From the NCBI RefSeq assembly GCF_016919165.1, contig NZ_JAFFPS010000053.1, forward strand, positions 1-64,000: a stretch of 64,000 nucleotides of DNA, written 5' to 3'. The notes beneath the pieces were generated by a model. It was given only the letters and a program-made list of their open reading frames with translations. It had not been told where the DNA came from and did not search any database. The position numbers were made by a program, and so were the translations under genes. Positions 28,098-37,898 of this stretch are shown in pieces. Within the stretch, counting starts at the first letter, position 1, and each line of letters starts with the position of its first letter. Source of the DNA: Leptospira chreensis. GTDB lineage: Bacteria > Spirochaetota > Leptospiria > Leptospirales > Leptospiraceae.

Positions 28098-30332
28098 ATG
28101 GCATCTCGTTTATTTCTCTTATCATTCTCTATATTCTTTCTGGAATGTGCGTCTCGCATCATTTCCGAGCTTCCCATCGCGGAAGAAACATTCCCTGTAA
28201 ACAAGGGAATTCAATGGATCCAATCAGCAAATGAATTCACCTTAAGAAACCAATCTCTTGGAAAGGACTTTATCAAACTTTCTTTGGAAGAACCCTTTCT
28301 CAAATCCTTCACCAAAGAAACCACCGCCAAATACCGAATGGCCTCTTTTCAATTCAAAGAGAGTTTGCAAAAATCCTGCACAAAACAATCCATAGACGAA
28401 GTCAAAAAAGAAACAGGCAAAATTACCATTAAAGGAAAGTTAACTAGTAGTGATTGTTCCAGTGACTACCAAATCGTATTTGTTGCTAAATCAGAAACCG
28501 AAATCGAATTCAAAATCACTTTATCGGATCCCACTCTCAACAGAATCCAATTCCAATACGGCTCTCATCCAGAAGAAAAGATTTTTGGACTCGGAGAACA
28601 GTTTACTTATGATGAACTCAAAGGAAAAACTCCCTTCCTCTTCACCGAAGAACAAGGAGTCGGACGGGGAGACCAACCCATCACTGCGGGAGCCAACTTA
28701 CTAGCCGGCGCCGGGGGAAATGCTTACACAACCTACGCACCCATTCCCCACTACATCACTTCCGAAAACCGTTCTTTATTTTTTGAAAACAGCGGTTATG
28801 CGAACTTTGACTTCAGTGATTCCAAAAAAACAAAGGTTGAATTTTGGGATTTCCAATCGGAAAAATCTCTGACTGGAACCATTTGGATTGGAAATTCTTC
28901 CAAGGCCCTTATCGAGGCCTATACCAAAAAAACAGGTAGGTTTCCTAAACTTCCTGATTGGGCTTATGGAACTTGGCTCGGTGTCCAAGGCGGAACTGAA
29001 AAAGTTTCTGCCATCGTCAAACAAGCAAAAGATGCGGGAAACCCAGTGACGGCTCTATGGATCCAAGACTGGTGTGGGCGACGTGTGACTAATTTTGGAG
29101 ACCAACTCAAATGGCGTTGGTATGCCGACGAAACTCTCTATCCCGACTTCAAAAAATTTGTAAAATCGATGAATGATCAAAATGTACAGGTGTTAGGTTA
29201 TATTAATTCCTTTCTTGCCGACACAGATCCCAAAAAACCGGGAGATGATTTTACAAACCCACTTTTAACAGAAGCAAAATCGAAAGGGTACCTTGTCAAA
29301 AATCAAAAAGGAGAAGACTACCTCATCCAAACCGTTGGTTTTCCGGCTTATCTCATTGATCTCACCAATCCGGTAGCAGTTCGTTGGACCAAAGATTTAA
29401 TCAAAAAGAACTTAATTGGAACCGGACTCTCCGGTTGGATGGCCGACTTTGGAGAATGGTTGCCTTATGATGCCAAACTTGCTTCTGGGATCGATGCCAA
29501 AATCTATCACAACCGTTATCCTGTTGATTGGGCAAGGATCAACAGAGAAGCCATCAAAGAAGCGGGTATGGAAGGAAAAATAGTTTTTTTCACTCGTGCC
29601 GGATATAGTTATTCGAATGCACACTCCACACTCTTTTGGGAAGGAGACCAAATGGTAAGTTTTGGAACCAACGATGGACTCCCTTCTTCCATCATTGGCC
29701 TCACAAGTTCGGGTATCAGCGGTTATGCGCTAAATCATAGTGATATTGGTGGTTACACAACCATTTCCAATCCACTCCGAAACTACCATAGATCCAAAGA
29801 ACTCATCTTACGTTGGGCCGAAGCTTCCGCCTTCACTCCCGTCTTTCGTACCCACGAAGGGAACAGACCTCTTAAAAATTGGCAAGTGTACACTTATACC
29901 AAACCAGATGGAACCAAATCCCTGGGTGATGAAGATACTGTGGCTCTCTTTGCAAAAATTGCAAGAATCCATTTTGCTTTAAAGCCATATATCCAAAGTT
30001 TGGTGGAAGAAGCATCCCAAACAGGGATTCCCGTCGTTCGACACAATGCCATTGTTGAACCGGAAGACAAAACATTACTGAAATACAAATACCAATTTTT
30101 CTTAGGAGATGATCTCCTTGTGGCTCCTGTTGTGGAAGGTGGGGAAATTGTTCAGGATGTTTACCTTCCTCGTGGTAGATGGCAACATATTTGGACAGGG
30201 ACCACTTACGATGGTTATAGAAAGGTGCAAGTTCCGGCACCGATAGGAAAACCACCTGCCTTCATTCGTGTGGGTGGAAAGTCGGAAGGTCTCATTCGTT
30301 CTTCCATCAGTAGCATTCGTAATAAAGACTAA
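28098..30332 (+). CDS. Glycoside hydrolase family 31 enzyme of the YihQ type, probable lipoprotein
   Basis: The 744-residue protein has a retaining GH31 catalytic core, with nucleophile Asp450 in MADFGE and acid/base Asp517 in EGDQM, 67 residues apart as in E. coli YihQ (sulfoquinovosidase). Further family segments are DLTNP, HSDIGGYTT and RTHEGNRP. Of the sulfoquinovose-binding set I can place, Gln323, Trp339 and Tyr553 are conserved but the sulfonate-gripping Arg is Gln336, so the substrate may be another alpha-glycoside. ATG 28098 follows a GGAGGGG site; its hydrophobic start ends with a Cys (ECAS) that could be lipidated, though Glu before Cys is unusual. The frame extends upstream to 27930 but that part overlaps the rhodanese. 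Confidence 0.88.
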   Translation: MASRLFLLSFSIFFLECASRIISELPIAEETFPVNKGIQWIQSANEFTLRNQSLGKDFIKLSLEEPFLKSFTKETTAKYRMASFQFKESLQKSCTKQSIDEVKKETGKITIKGKLTSSDCSSDYQIVFVAKSETEIEFKITLSDPTLNRIQFQYGSHPEEKIFGLGEQFTYDELKGKTPFLFTEEQGVGRGDQPITAGANLLAGAGGNAYTTYAPIPHYITSENRSLFFENSGYANFDFSDSKKTKVEFWDFQSEKSLTGTIWIGNSSKALIEAYTKKTGRFPKLPDWAYGTWLGVQGGTEKVSAIVKQAKDAGNPVTALWIQDWCGRRVTNFGDQLKWRWYADETLYPDFKKFVKSMNDQNVQVLGYINSFLADTDPKKPGDDFTNPLLTEAKSKGYLVKNQKGEDYLIQTVGFPAYLIDLTNPVAVRWTKDLIKKNLIGTGLSGWMADFGEWLPYDAKLASGIDAKIYHNRYPVDWARINREAIKEAGMEGKIVFFTRAGYSYSNAHSTLFWEGDQMVSFGTNDGLPSSIIGLTSSGISGYALNHSDIGGYTTISNPLRNYHRSKELILRWAEASAFTPVFRTHEGNRPLKNWQVYTYTKPDGTKSLGDEDTVALFAKIARIHFALKPYIQSLVEEASQTGIPVVRHNAIVEPEDKTLLKYKYQFFLGDDLLVAPVVEGGEIVQDVYLPRGRWQHIWTGTTYDGYRKVQVPAPIGKPPAFIRVGGKSEGLIRSSISSIRNKD

Positions 30333-30346
30333 ATCAGGAGATAGAA

Positions 30347-31174
30347 ATGAAATTTGCATTGATAGGCGACATCCACGGCTATTGGAACCAAAATGATATC
30401 GAGTATTTCAATGCATCGGATTACGATTGTTTGTTCTTTACGGGAGACCTTCGTGGCAATCCGAAACTGGGCAAACTTTCGTTCCAAGGTCTCACCAAAC
30501 GAGCGTATATGATTCCTGGGAATTGGGATGGGATGAGTCTTACTTCCATCATTGGCGAAGTGATCCAATCCAAAATTCTCATCCAATCCGGCCAACTGGG
30601 TCAAAGTAGCCGGATGCGTAAACTTTCAGAACTAGTAAAACCAATCAGTTTGCTCGGTTACAGTTCTTTGGTTTTATCATCGGAGTTCGATTTAAGCCTC
30701 ATCGTCGGTCGCCCTCATGCCATGGGTGGGGGACTTAGTTTTGCACCGAATATGAAAAAAACCTATATGGTTTCAAATATCGATGCCTCTATTGAAAAAT
30801 ACAAACGCCTGATTGATGGAACTAAGGAAAAGAATTTATTCTTTCTTTCGCATAACGGGCCTTTTGGGCTCGGTGCCGCAAAAAATTCCATGTATGGAGC
30901 GGAATTCAAAAAAGAAGGTGGGGATTGGGGAGATATCGATCTCACAGAAGCCATTAATTATGCCAAATCCATTGGGAAAAAAGTTCCCTTGGTTCTCTCA
31001 GGCCATATGCATCATTCCATTAGTAAAAAAAAGGAACGCGAGACCCATGAATATACGGGTGGGACCTTCTATGTGAACGGTGCCAAAGTCCCAAGGATTC
31101 GTGAAGGAAAACACTTCCATACAAAAATCGAATGGGACGGAGGTTCTGCCACCGTGATCCCTCTGTGGGTGTAA
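30347..31174 (+). CDS. Calcineurin-like metallophosphoesterase
   Basis: This 275-residue soluble protein has all five blocks of the family: GDIHG, GDLRG, GNWDG, LSHNGP and GHMHH, which bind two metal ions and cleave phosphomonoesters or diesters. A GGAG site six bases upstream supports ATG 30347, and it follows the GH31 gene by 14 bases. The natural substrate (nucleotide, phosphoprotein or sugar phosphate) cannot be told. Confidence 0.92.
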   Translation: MKFALIGDIHGYWNQNDIEYFNASDYDCLFFTGDLRGNPKLGKLSFQGLTKRAYMIPGNWDGMSLTSIIGEVIQSKILIQSGQLGQSSRMRKLSELVKPISLLGYSSLVLSSEFDLSLIVGRPHAMGGGLSFAPNMKKTYMVSNIDASIEKYKRLIDGTKEKNLFFLSHNGPFGLGAAKNSMYGAEFKKEGGDWGDIDLTEAINYAKSIGKKVPLVLSGHMHHSISKKKERETHEYTGGTFYVNGAKVPRIREGKHFHTKIEWDGGSATVIPLWV

Positions 31175-31190
31175 CGGAAACTTTCTGAAT

Positions 31191-31595
31191 CTATCCTAGT
31201 TTGGTTTCGATTTCAATTTTTCCAGATAATAGTTTATGAACAGGACAAGCATTGGCAACGGAGAGTAACCTTTCTCTCTCTGGCTCTGTCAAATTTCCCG
31301 AAAGAATCACAACTCTAGTCAATTGGTTATCTTCTGGAGACCGTTTATCGATTGTTACATGAACTTCGACAGAATCCAAAGGATATCCTTTTTTATCAGC
31401 ATACATTCTGACAGTAATGGAGGTACAAGCACCCAATGAGGAAGCCAGTAACTCGTGAGGTGATGGCCCAAGATCTGTTCCTTCTTTCGAGGCCGGCTCA
31501 TCAGCGATCCAACTATGTTTTCCCGAAGAGATTTTTGTTTCATATTTAGTTTTAGCGGTGGTTACTACCACCTTGTCTTCGAAGGCTGCTGTCAT
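31191..31595 (-). CDS. OsmC/Ohr-family thiol peroxidase
   Basis: OsmC-family proteins reduce organic hydroperoxides through a pair of cysteines. The 134 residues include SSLGACTS with Cys57 and NACPVH with Cys116, the two expected reactive cysteines, and the [10 protein letters not shown] block. Length is typical. The gene is convergent with the metallophosphoesterase and its start overlaps the end of the DUF374 gene by four bases, so the two form an operon. Confidence 0.93.
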   Translation of the reverse strand: MTAAFEDKVVVTTAKTKYETKISSGKHSWIADEPASKEGTDLGPSPHELLASSLGACTSITVRMYADKKGYPLDSVEVHVTIDKRSPEDNQLTRVVILSGNLTEPERERLLSVANACPVHKLLSGKIEIETKLG

Positions 31596-32266
31596 TGGGA
31601 TTCTCCTTTATGAATTCTTTCTGCTTCTATGATCGCACGATCACGATTTTTTAACATCGCGTCTTCTACCTTTAGACGCATCTCTTCAAATTCCTCTTCA
31701 TTCAAATTGCGAGGAACGGAAATGGGTTCTCCATAAGAGACAACAAAAGTAGTGAAGGGTTTCGGAACTCTATGTTTGTCCCAAGCTCTTTCTAAAATCC
31801 ATTGTCTACTACATTCATAATGGAAAGGAACAATGGGAACTTGTGTGACTTGGGCTGCGGCAATGATTCCGGGTTGGAGGATGAAGGCAGGACCTCTTGG
31901 GCCATCGGGTGTAAAGGCAGCAGGTAACCCTTTTTTTAAATGTTGGATCACAGCCTTTAATGCCTTAGATCCCCCTTTGGAACTACTACCCCGAACACTC
32001 GTGTTTTTAAACCTGTGTACGACTTGATTGATGTAATCCCCGTCTTTGGATTCGGAAATCAAAACCGCAACGTTTTTGCCTCTATGAAGATAAGGAGAGT
32101 ACAAAACGTTCGTATGCCAAATGGAATAAATAAAAGGTTTTTTATTTCTGAATAACTCTTCGTATAGTTCGTTTGTGAGAAAACGAAACCTGGAGCTAAG
32201 ACCAATCAAACGTTGGAACCAAACAGCAAGAAGCGGTAACAACCAAACTAAAAATTTACGTTTCAA
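31592..32266 (-). CDS. DUF374 lysophospholipid acyltransferase family protein
   Basis: The 224-residue protein has the DUF374 pattern: WHTN near residue 50, [16 protein letters not shown] and [10 protein letters not shown], with one N-terminal hydrophobic segment. The family belongs to the PlsC/LPLAT superfamily and is thought to acylate membrane lipids or lipid A precursors; the acceptor is unknown. It is followed by osmC with a four-base overlap and lies 60 bases downstream of csrA. Confidence 0.87.
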   Translation of the reverse strand: MKRKFLVWLLPLLAVWFQRLIGLSSRFRFLTNELYEELFRNKKPFIYSIWHTNVLYSPYLHRGKNVAVLISESKDGDYINQVVHRFKNTSVRGSSSKGGSKALKAVIQHLKKGLPAAFTPDGPRGPAFILQPGIIAAAQVTQVPIVPFHYECSRQWILERAWDKHRVPKPFTTFVVSYGEPISVPRNLNEEEFEEMRLKVEDAMLKNRDRAIIEAERIHKGESQ

Positions 32267-32326
32267 ATCGAATGATACTCCCGAGAGTTAAACTCCAGGG
32301 AAACGAAAATCTAAAGAAAGATCAAG

Positions 32327-32566
32327 TTAAGTTTTCTTTTTGAACAAATCTCCAAGTTTACCCAAATCTTCCGGTTTGATATTGGTACCGGCCGCTTTTT
32401 TGTTTTCTTCCTGAATTTCTTTATACACTTCTGCCCGGTGGACAGAAACATTTTTAGGAGCTTTGACACCAATCTTTACTTGATCACCCTTAATATCTAC
32501 AATGACAATTTCAATATCGTCACCGATCATAATCGATTGGTTGCTCCTCCTTGCAAGAACTAACAC
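32327..32566 (-). CDS. csrA: Carbon storage regulator CsrA
   Basis: CsrA is an RNA-binding dimer that blocks translation by covering GGA sites in leaders, and in many flagellated bacteria it represses flagellin. The protein opens with [20 protein letters not shown], and the family's second half with [15 protein letters not shown] is intact. At 79 residues it is slightly longer than the usual 60-75, with a Lys-rich C-terminal tail. It starts three bases after fliW, whose product binds and antagonises it. Confidence 0.98.
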   Translation of the reverse strand: MLVLARRSNQSIMIGDDIEIVIVDIKGDQVKIGVKAPKNVSVHRAEVYKEIQEENKKAAGTNIKPEDLGKLGDLFKKKT

Positions 32567-32569
32567 GGA

Positions 32570-33031
32570 TTATACCTTTTCGGAAGACATCTCTTCCATA
32601 GATTCAATGATGTTCTTTCGTATTGGATGATTTTCATCCCTGGAAATACATTGTTTTCCCTTTCCCTCTTTTCCATTCAGAATGATAGGCCCTTGTAGGT
32701 TTGCAGTCATACCTTTCGGATTGTCATGGGGAATGGTAACAATGAGGAAAATCAGTCCTTCTTTCCACGAGAGAAGTCCAATGTCATGAAGTTCCTCATC
32801 AGAAATCGCTGGTTTGTAATCGTTCATAAAAAGTTCAGGTTGGATGACAATAAATGCCAGTCCCGATTCTTTTGTGGATTGTAACCATTTGAATGGACTT
32901 TCGGCACTTTCTTCAATCAGTGCATACTCATCAAATTCATCAAACCCTAATAGTCCTTGCGGGAATTTTAAGATTTGTTTTGCGTCCACTTGGATGGTTC
33001 CGAAAGGTTTTGTGTGAATCGTTACCGACAT
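32570..33031 (-). CDS. fliW: Flagellar assembly factor FliW
   Basis: FliW binds CsrA and flagellin in turn, so that flagellin production matches secretion. The protein has the FGTIQVD opening, the FPQGLLGFDEFDEYALIEE block and the ANLQGPIILN block typical of the family. ATG 33031 is preceded by AGGA six bases away and gives a normal 153-residue protein; the frame could begin at 33073 with 14 more residues. It lies about 50 bases after flgL and three bases before csrA, the classic arrangement. Confidence 0.97.
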   Translation of the reverse strand: MSVTIHTKPFGTIQVDAKQILKFPQGLLGFDEFDEYALIEESAESPFKWLQSTKESGLAFIVIQPELFMNDYKPAISDEELHDIGLLSWKEGLIFLIVTIPHDNPKGMTANLQGPIILNGKEGKGKQCISRDENHPIRKNIIESMEEMSSEKV

Positions 33032-33083
33032 TCTAGTTCCTGTACTTTCTTTTCTTTCTAATATAACCGTCATTTAGTTTCCG

Positions 33084-34352
33084 TTACCGAAGGAAATCCA
33101 TCAAAGTTGGTTTGATAATTTTAGAACCGACATTGAGCGCATAACTATGAATTGTTTCTAACCACTTCATATTCATAATGGTCTCTGGAAAATCGATCCC
33201 TTCATTTTTAGCAAGAAGTTCCGTCATATACATTTTGTCGTAAGACACTCGGTCTTCGTGTTGTTCCAAACGATTCATACGAGCACCAATAGTGGAACGG
33301 TGGCGAAGGATGTTTTCCAATGCTAAGTCCAAATCACCCAAATCTCTTCCACCAATACGTTCTTGGTCTTTTTGGATGAGGTCGTTTCTAAGTTGGATGA
33401 GAACATCAAAGACAGAAAGTCCTGTTACGGTTGCCGACTTAGAGAAGTTATTCGGTGGTTCACTCGCACTTGGTTCCACAAGTCCGATATCACGAAGCAC
33501 TGTTCCTCCATCCACATCTTCCAACCAAATTTGGTGAGGTGCTGTAGAAGAAATGGAAATGTTATCTTGAGCAAGTTTACTTGCTTTGACTTCGAGAGGT
33601 GCATTATTGATTTTATCAATCACATCATCAATGGTATCACCCACTGAGATATGGATTTCGACACCATCAATTTTGAATTTTTGGTCAGAAGTAGCTTGGT
33701 AGGCGGAGTTGTCCACTTTCGATGTGACACTGACGTTCGTTCCCCAAAATACTTTGTTACCGGGAATGGTGATCGGGATGTATTCTCCCTTTTCAATTTC
33801 ACGGAGTTGTTCGCCGATATCACCGCGATACTCGACACCCACGTATTGGTTTTTGAGTTCAAGACCTTGAAGACCTTTGATTTTAGATTCAATAGGTTCA
33901 AAGGGAGGGCGTTCGATCACATGACCACCAAACAAAGGTTGTCCGGTTGCATCTCGAGCATTGGCAAGATCCACAATCGCACGTAAATGTTGGTCGATCT
34001 CTTTACCAATCGCCACTTCCAATTCAAAACCCTTGTCCCCTTGGTAAATTCCGTTTCCGGCTTGCACCGTAAGAACACGAGCCCTTTGGAAAATTTCTCC
34101 CATTTTGTCGAGAACACCATCGATCTGTTGTAATCTTTGGTATCCGTCCCCAATGTTTTCTTCGTATTGGGAAAGTTCGTTCAATCGGGAACGAAAGTAC
34201 ATTTGGTTTGTGGCAGCCCCCGGATCGTCCGAAGGTTTACGGATTTTTAATCCCGTTCCCAGTTGGGTTTGGGTTTCATCCATAGCCACTTGGTGGCGGT
34301 TTAAGTTCCGCACCAAGGAATTGTTCTGCATCATGTTAGTGATTCGAATCAT
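33084..34352 (-). CDS. flgL: Flagellar hook-associated protein 3 (hook-filament junction)
   Basis: FlgL joins the hook to the filament with FlgK. The 422-residue product has the flagellin-like N-terminal helix (RITNMMQNNSLVRNLNRHQ), GLKIRKPSDDP and a C-terminal coiled region with RSTIGARMNRLEQ. In spirochaetes the filament lies in the periplasm, but export is still through the flagellar type III system, consistent with the lack of a signal peptide. It begins two bases after flgK ends. Confidence 0.97.
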   Translation of the reverse strand: MIRITNMMQNNSLVRNLNRHQVAMDETQTQLGTGLKIRKPSDDPGAATNQMYFRSRLNELSQYEENIGDGYQRLQQIDGVLDKMGEIFQRARVLTVQAGNGIYQGDKGFELEVAIGKEIDQHLRAIVDLANARDATGQPLFGGHVIERPPFEPIESKIKGLQGLELKNQYVGVEYRGDIGEQLREIEKGEYIPITIPGNKVFWGTNVSVTSKVDNSAYQATSDQKFKIDGVEIHISVGDTIDDVIDKINNAPLEVKASKLAQDNISISSTAPHQIWLEDVDGGTVLRDIGLVEPSASEPPNNFSKSATVTGLSVFDVLIQLRNDLIQKDQERIGGRDLGDLDLALENILRHRSTIGARMNRLEQHEDRVSYDKMYMTELLAKNEGIDFPETIMNMKWLETIHSYALNVGSKIIKPTLMDFLR

Positions 34353-34354
34353 TT

Positions 34355-36268
34355 TTATACACCTAACCTATTGATGATGGTATCCAACATTTCATTGAGT
34401 GTGGATATCATTCTTGCGGATGCGTTATAGGACTGTTGGAACTGAACCATATTGGCCATCTCTTCATCCAAATTCACACCCATCACGGACTGACGCATGT
34501 TCTCAAGTTCCACCATCAGTTCATTTTGCGTTGTATACTCTTGTTTTGCTTCGCGAGCTTCTGTTCCCAGTCTAGAAATCAGTGAGTTGTAAAAATCATC
34601 CGTAGTTTTGGAATAATCAAACATCACCGGTTTTTCTCGAAGGGCTGCCGCAATGAGAAGGGCATTGGATCCGTCTTTTTGGCCGTTAGGTGAGTTATAA
34701 TCACCCGATCCATTTACATCCTTACCACGAGCTGCTGCAATGTTAGCCGGATTGTTTCTTACATCTTCAGACATTTTAAAGAATGAAGAGGGATGATACA
34801 TCGGTGTGAGAGTGATGTCCTGTGCATTGGCTTGGAATTTATTGATCTCCCCTACTTTGCGATAGTCAAAAGATCCAGCCACTCCCGTTGCTGTTAGAAT
34901 TCCCGTAAGACCCACAAGAAGTTCCCCGGAATCTTCCAAGTGACGGATCATAAAGTTTTCTTTTTTATCTAGTGGGTTTGTCGTTGCTTTTAGCGCCAAC
35001 TGGTTGTCATGCGACATGTAAGCCACAACCCCTGTTTCCGAACGATTGATTCGTTTGATCACTGCATTGAGAGTATCATCTTTAGAATAAGGAACAAGAA
35101 CCTCTGTTTCCCCACCAGGACTTGCTTTCAAAAAACGCATGGTTCCGGAAATTCCAATCGGACGATCCGCATCAATGGATGTGCGACCTGTCACACGAAA
35201 CACAGCCGTTTTATCGTTTAATCCATCTCCGTCCGTATCAATTTCCCCAAAGGTATTGGTGGCAAGTGCACGGCTTTCAAAAAAGTTTAAATTGGTTTTT
35301 CCATTCAGACCAAATCCATCTTTGTGGATTTCATTGATGACATCCATAGCATTGATCGCAAGGGCATCAACAGCATTGATTTTTTCTACAAGTACCTTAT
35401 CGCGGATTTCGTAAAGAGCCTGGATACTTCCCTGACGAAGTAAAACTTTGTCTCCCGTTTGGGACCATTTCAAATCAAGAAGGCCATCGTTATTCGGATT
35501 TCCAACGAGATCGATTTTATGAACCTTTTGTCCTTGGACAAGGATTTGTTGGCCAATAAAAACCATAAGCTCATCTTCGTCACTGCGACCAATGGTAATG
35601 TCTGCCATTCCCGCAAGTTCTTGTAAAAGTTCGTCCCTTCTGTCGAGAAGGTCGTTCGGATTGTCACCTAATGCTTGTGATTTTGTGATCTTTTCGTTGA
35701 GTGATTTGATATTCTCAGCAACCGTATTTAAATGGTTTACCTTCGATTCAATTTCACGATTGGATTGGTCGCGAAGAAGAGAAAGTTTGCGATACACATC
35801 TTCCATTCGGGATCCAAGGGCTTCTGCTTTCTCTTGGACCACAGCTCTATGTGCCGTTTCTTCTGGATAGTTGGAAAGATCTTCCCAAGAAGACCAAAAC
35901 TGATCCATCATGGAACGAAGTGTGGTTCCTGTAGGTTCGTTAAAAACAGTTTCTACTTGGTATAAGTAATCGTTTTTTTTACCCCAATATTCTTTGAGAG
36001 AAGAAGAATCAATAATACGGTCATCGATGAAATTATCCCGAACCCTTTCGATTTCGGAAATTTTCACCCCTTGTCCAATTTGACCGGGAACTTCTGCCCG
36101 GTTGAAAGCTGGATCATAAATCGGATCCATACTATTCATTACCACTCGTTGGCGAGCATAATGTTTGTTATCCGCATTGGATATGTTATGACCTGTAGTT
36201 TGGATCGCTTGTTGGTGGACCGAAAGTCCTCGTTTCCCTATTTCAATTCCCTGGAATGTTGATCCCAT
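34355..36268 (-). CDS. flgK: Flagellar hook-associated protein 1
   Basis: FlgK is the first hook-filament junction protein. At 637 residues it is of normal to slightly large size, with the N-terminal [23 protein letters not shown] block and a C-terminal segment rich in Asn-Gln helix ([23 protein letters not shown] region). It begins nine bases after the flgN-like gene and is expressed with flgL. Confidence 0.98.
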   Translation of the reverse strand: MGSTFQGIEIGKRGLSVHQQAIQTTGHNISNADNKHYARQRVVMNSMDPIYDPAFNRAEVPGQIGQGVKISEIERVRDNFIDDRIIDSSSLKEYWGKKNDYLYQVETVFNEPTGTTLRSMMDQFWSSWEDLSNYPEETAHRAVVQEKAEALGSRMEDVYRKLSLLRDQSNREIESKVNHLNTVAENIKSLNEKITKSQALGDNPNDLLDRRDELLQELAGMADITIGRSDEDELMVFIGQQILVQGQKVHKIDLVGNPNNDGLLDLKWSQTGDKVLLRQGSIQALYEIRDKVLVEKINAVDALAINAMDVINEIHKDGFGLNGKTNLNFFESRALATNTFGEIDTDGDGLNDKTAVFRVTGRTSIDADRPIGISGTMRFLKASPGGETEVLVPYSKDDTLNAVIKRINRSETGVVAYMSHDNQLALKATTNPLDKKENFMIRHLEDSGELLVGLTGILTATGVAGSFDYRKVGEINKFQANAQDITLTPMYHPSSFFKMSEDVRNNPANIAAARGKDVNGSGDYNSPNGQKDGSNALLIAAALREKPVMFDYSKTTDDFYNSLISRLGTEAREAKQEYTTQNELMVELENMRQSVMGVNLDEEMANMVQFQQSYNASARMISTLNEMLDTIINRLGV

Positions 36269-36277
36269 ACGATTCTC

Positions 36278-36790
36278 CTAGGCAGTCGCGTTCAAAATGA
36301 TCGCGCCTTTTTGGCCCTGCCCACGCCTTGTCGGTTGTTTGTGTGAGGTATAAACTTTTTCTCTAGATAACTCTTGCAAAGAGTCAACAGTTGTTTGTAA
36401 AAACTCTTTTCTTGTTTTTAAGAGTTTGTCATTGGTGATGATGGCGTCTTTCAGATCGGCCACTACCTTCTTTAATTCTAAAGCAAAGGTTTTTAATTTA
36501 AAATTGGACTCACGATCCATTTGATTTAAAAAACTAGTGAGAGTGATGGAAGATTCTTCTTTTGCGAATTTTTCCTTATCGTAGACATCTTCGATGGCCT
36601 TCATGCGAATTCGTTCCAATTCGGAGGCTTCTACCATAATATGATAACTGTCTTTTACGAAAGACTCTAGGGATTTTCCGTCCGCAGAATGGATCGCAGC
36701 TCTTTTTTTGCCTTCCAATTCCAGGAGGCGCTTGTAACAGTCTATTTCATTAGTAAATAAACTTCTAAGTGATTCTACCCAATCCAACAT
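36278..36790 (-). CDS. flgN: FlgN-like chaperone for FlgK and FlgL
   Basis: The 170-residue product is almost wholly helical and charged with a NDKLLKTRKEFLQTTVDSL segment near the end, matching FlgN-family export chaperones, which hold the hook-associated proteins before secretion. Position directly upstream of flgK, nine bases away, fits this role and strengthens a call that sequence alone would make only moderate. A stretch TSHKQPTRRGQGQKG near the C-terminus is basic and likely disordered. Confidence 0.88.
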   Translation of the reverse strand: MLDWVESLRSLFTNEIDCYKRLLELEGKKRAAIHSADGKSLESFVKDSYHIMVEASELERIRMKAIEDVYDKEKFAKEESSITLTSFLNQMDRESNFKLKTFALELKKVVADLKDAIITNDKLLKTRKEFLQTTVDSLQELSREKVYTSHKQPTRRGQGQKGAIILNATA

Positions 36791-36876
36791 GCGAATTCCT
36801 TTTCCCTTATGGGAAGGATCGACGGATTCCCAAACTAGCTTAGGAAAATTTATAAAAATTTACTATTTTCAGGCCT

Positions 36877-37053
36877 ATGTCACTAAAATCGCCTTGTACT
36901 AAAGTCTGTATGATGGACCCAGATTCAGAGCTCTGTGCGGGCTGTTTTCGCACCATTGAAGAGATTGGAAGTTGGTCAGTGATGACCGAGGAAGAGAGGG
37001 AAAAAGTTTGGAGTGAGCTCCCGCAAAGAAAAGCGGGAAACTCTCTCAGGTAA
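36877..37053 (+). CDS. DUF1289 family small Cys-rich protein, 58 aa
   Basis: ATG 36877 opens a 58-codon frame. It starts SPCTKVCMM and contains Cys7, Cys11, Cys20 and Cys23 (C-x3-C-x8-C-x2-C), then W-S-x-M-T-x-E-E-R, the standard layout of DUF1289, a widespread small, probably zinc- or Fe-S-binding protein of unknown function. It is divergent from flgN and convergent with the gene at 37059, whose 3' end is five bases away. Confidence 0.88.
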   Translation: MSLKSPCTKVCMMDPDSELCAGCFRTIEEIGSWSVMTEEEREKVWSELPQRKAGNSLR

Positions 37054-37058
37054 ATTGG

Positions 37059-37346
37059 TTATTTAGTGCCTTTGTCGATCTTATTGCGGTGTTCTTCGCA
37101 CAATCTATAGAGTTGATCTGTAGATGGATTTTTCTTTGTGACTTTTTTTCCGCATACAATACACATTCCTTGGGCTCTTCTTCTTTTGTATAACAATTGA
37201 ACTCGCTCTGCACCGGAAAGATTGTATTTACTGATTTGAAGGCGAACCCCTTTTACCAAATAGCTTCCGATGGCAGATTCTTCACCTTTTTTAAGTTCGG
37301 TAAAAATCTTACTCAGCTCATCCGGTTTAATCGATTTAGGTTTCAT
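37059..37346 (-). CDS. Small zinc-ribbon-like protein, 95 aa
   Basis: The 95-residue protein is basic, with a helical first half and a C-terminal finger in which Cys62, Cys65, Cys83 and His86 form C-x2-C-x17-C-x2-H. This suggests one zinc and possible nucleic-acid or protein binding. I do not recognise the family. A perfect AGGAG five bases before the ATG supports the start. The 215 bases on its upstream side form a divergent promoter region with the Mpo1-like gene. Confidence 0.82.
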   Translation of the reverse strand: MKPKSIKPDELSKIFTELKKGEESAIGSYLVKGVRLQISKYNLSGAERVQLLYKRRRAQGMCIVCGKKVTKKNPSTDQLYRLCEEHRNKIDKGTK

Positions 37347-37561
37347 ACATTCTCCTGCTTTCTTGCTAAATTTAACTCTCTGTTAGATTCTAAATGTTAA
37401 TGCACATTAGTCAGTACCCACTAACGCGCAACACAATTTTGAAATCATATCCTATTTATCGAATATAGACAAAAAAACTAGGGATAAACTCTAATATTTA
37501 GAATCATTTTTGTCTTGGCAAAGTTTAAATATTGATTAAGATCAAGTATAAGGAGCCACGT
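37347..37561. promoter_or_regulatory. Divergent promoter region between the zinc-ribbon and Mpo1-like genes
   Basis: This 215-base AT-rich gap separates two divergent genes, so it must carry both promoters. A TTGGCA at 37514-37519 lies upstream of the Mpo1-like gene, but I do not find a convincing -10 box at the right distance. A short inverted repeat TTAGT...ACTAA lies near 37406-37423. I can support the region by position but not assign individual boxes. Confidence 0.35.
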
Positions 37562-37897
37562 ATGGATAAGAAATACAAAGCACTCAAAGATTTTTTCCCT
37601 TTTTATTTAGAGGAACATAGCCATCCCTTCAACCGAGCTCTTCACTTTATTGGATCGAGTCTAGCCTTAGGATGTATCCTTGGATTTTTATCTACTGGTA
37701 AATTCTATATCTTAGCATTCGCCCTTGTTAGTGGGTATTTCTTCGCATGGATTGGACATTTTTTCGTAGAAAAGAACCGACCTGCAACCTTTACCTATCC
37801 ATTTTATTCTTTTGTATCCGATTGGATCATGTATTTCAAAATGTTAACCGGTCGCATTGATGTAGAATTTGCCAAAATTAAGTCAAATAAAGGTTAA
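37562..37897 (+). CDS. DUF962 / Mpo1-like membrane protein
   Basis: This 111-residue protein has several membrane helices and the family pattern HPFNRALHFIGS and WIGHFFVEKNRPATF, with conserved His residues thought to bind iron. Yeast Mpo1 is a dioxygenase that shortens 2-hydroxy fatty acids by one carbon; the bacterial role is unproven. ATG 37562 is chosen because AAGGAG lies seven bases upstream. The next gene starts one base after its stop. Confidence 0.88.
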   Translation: MDKKYKALKDFFPFYLEEHSHPFNRALHFIGSSLALGCILGFLSTGKFYILAFALVSGYFFAWIGHFFVEKNRPATFTYPFYSFVSDWIMYFKMLTGRIDVEFAKIKSNKG

Positions 37898-37898
37898 G

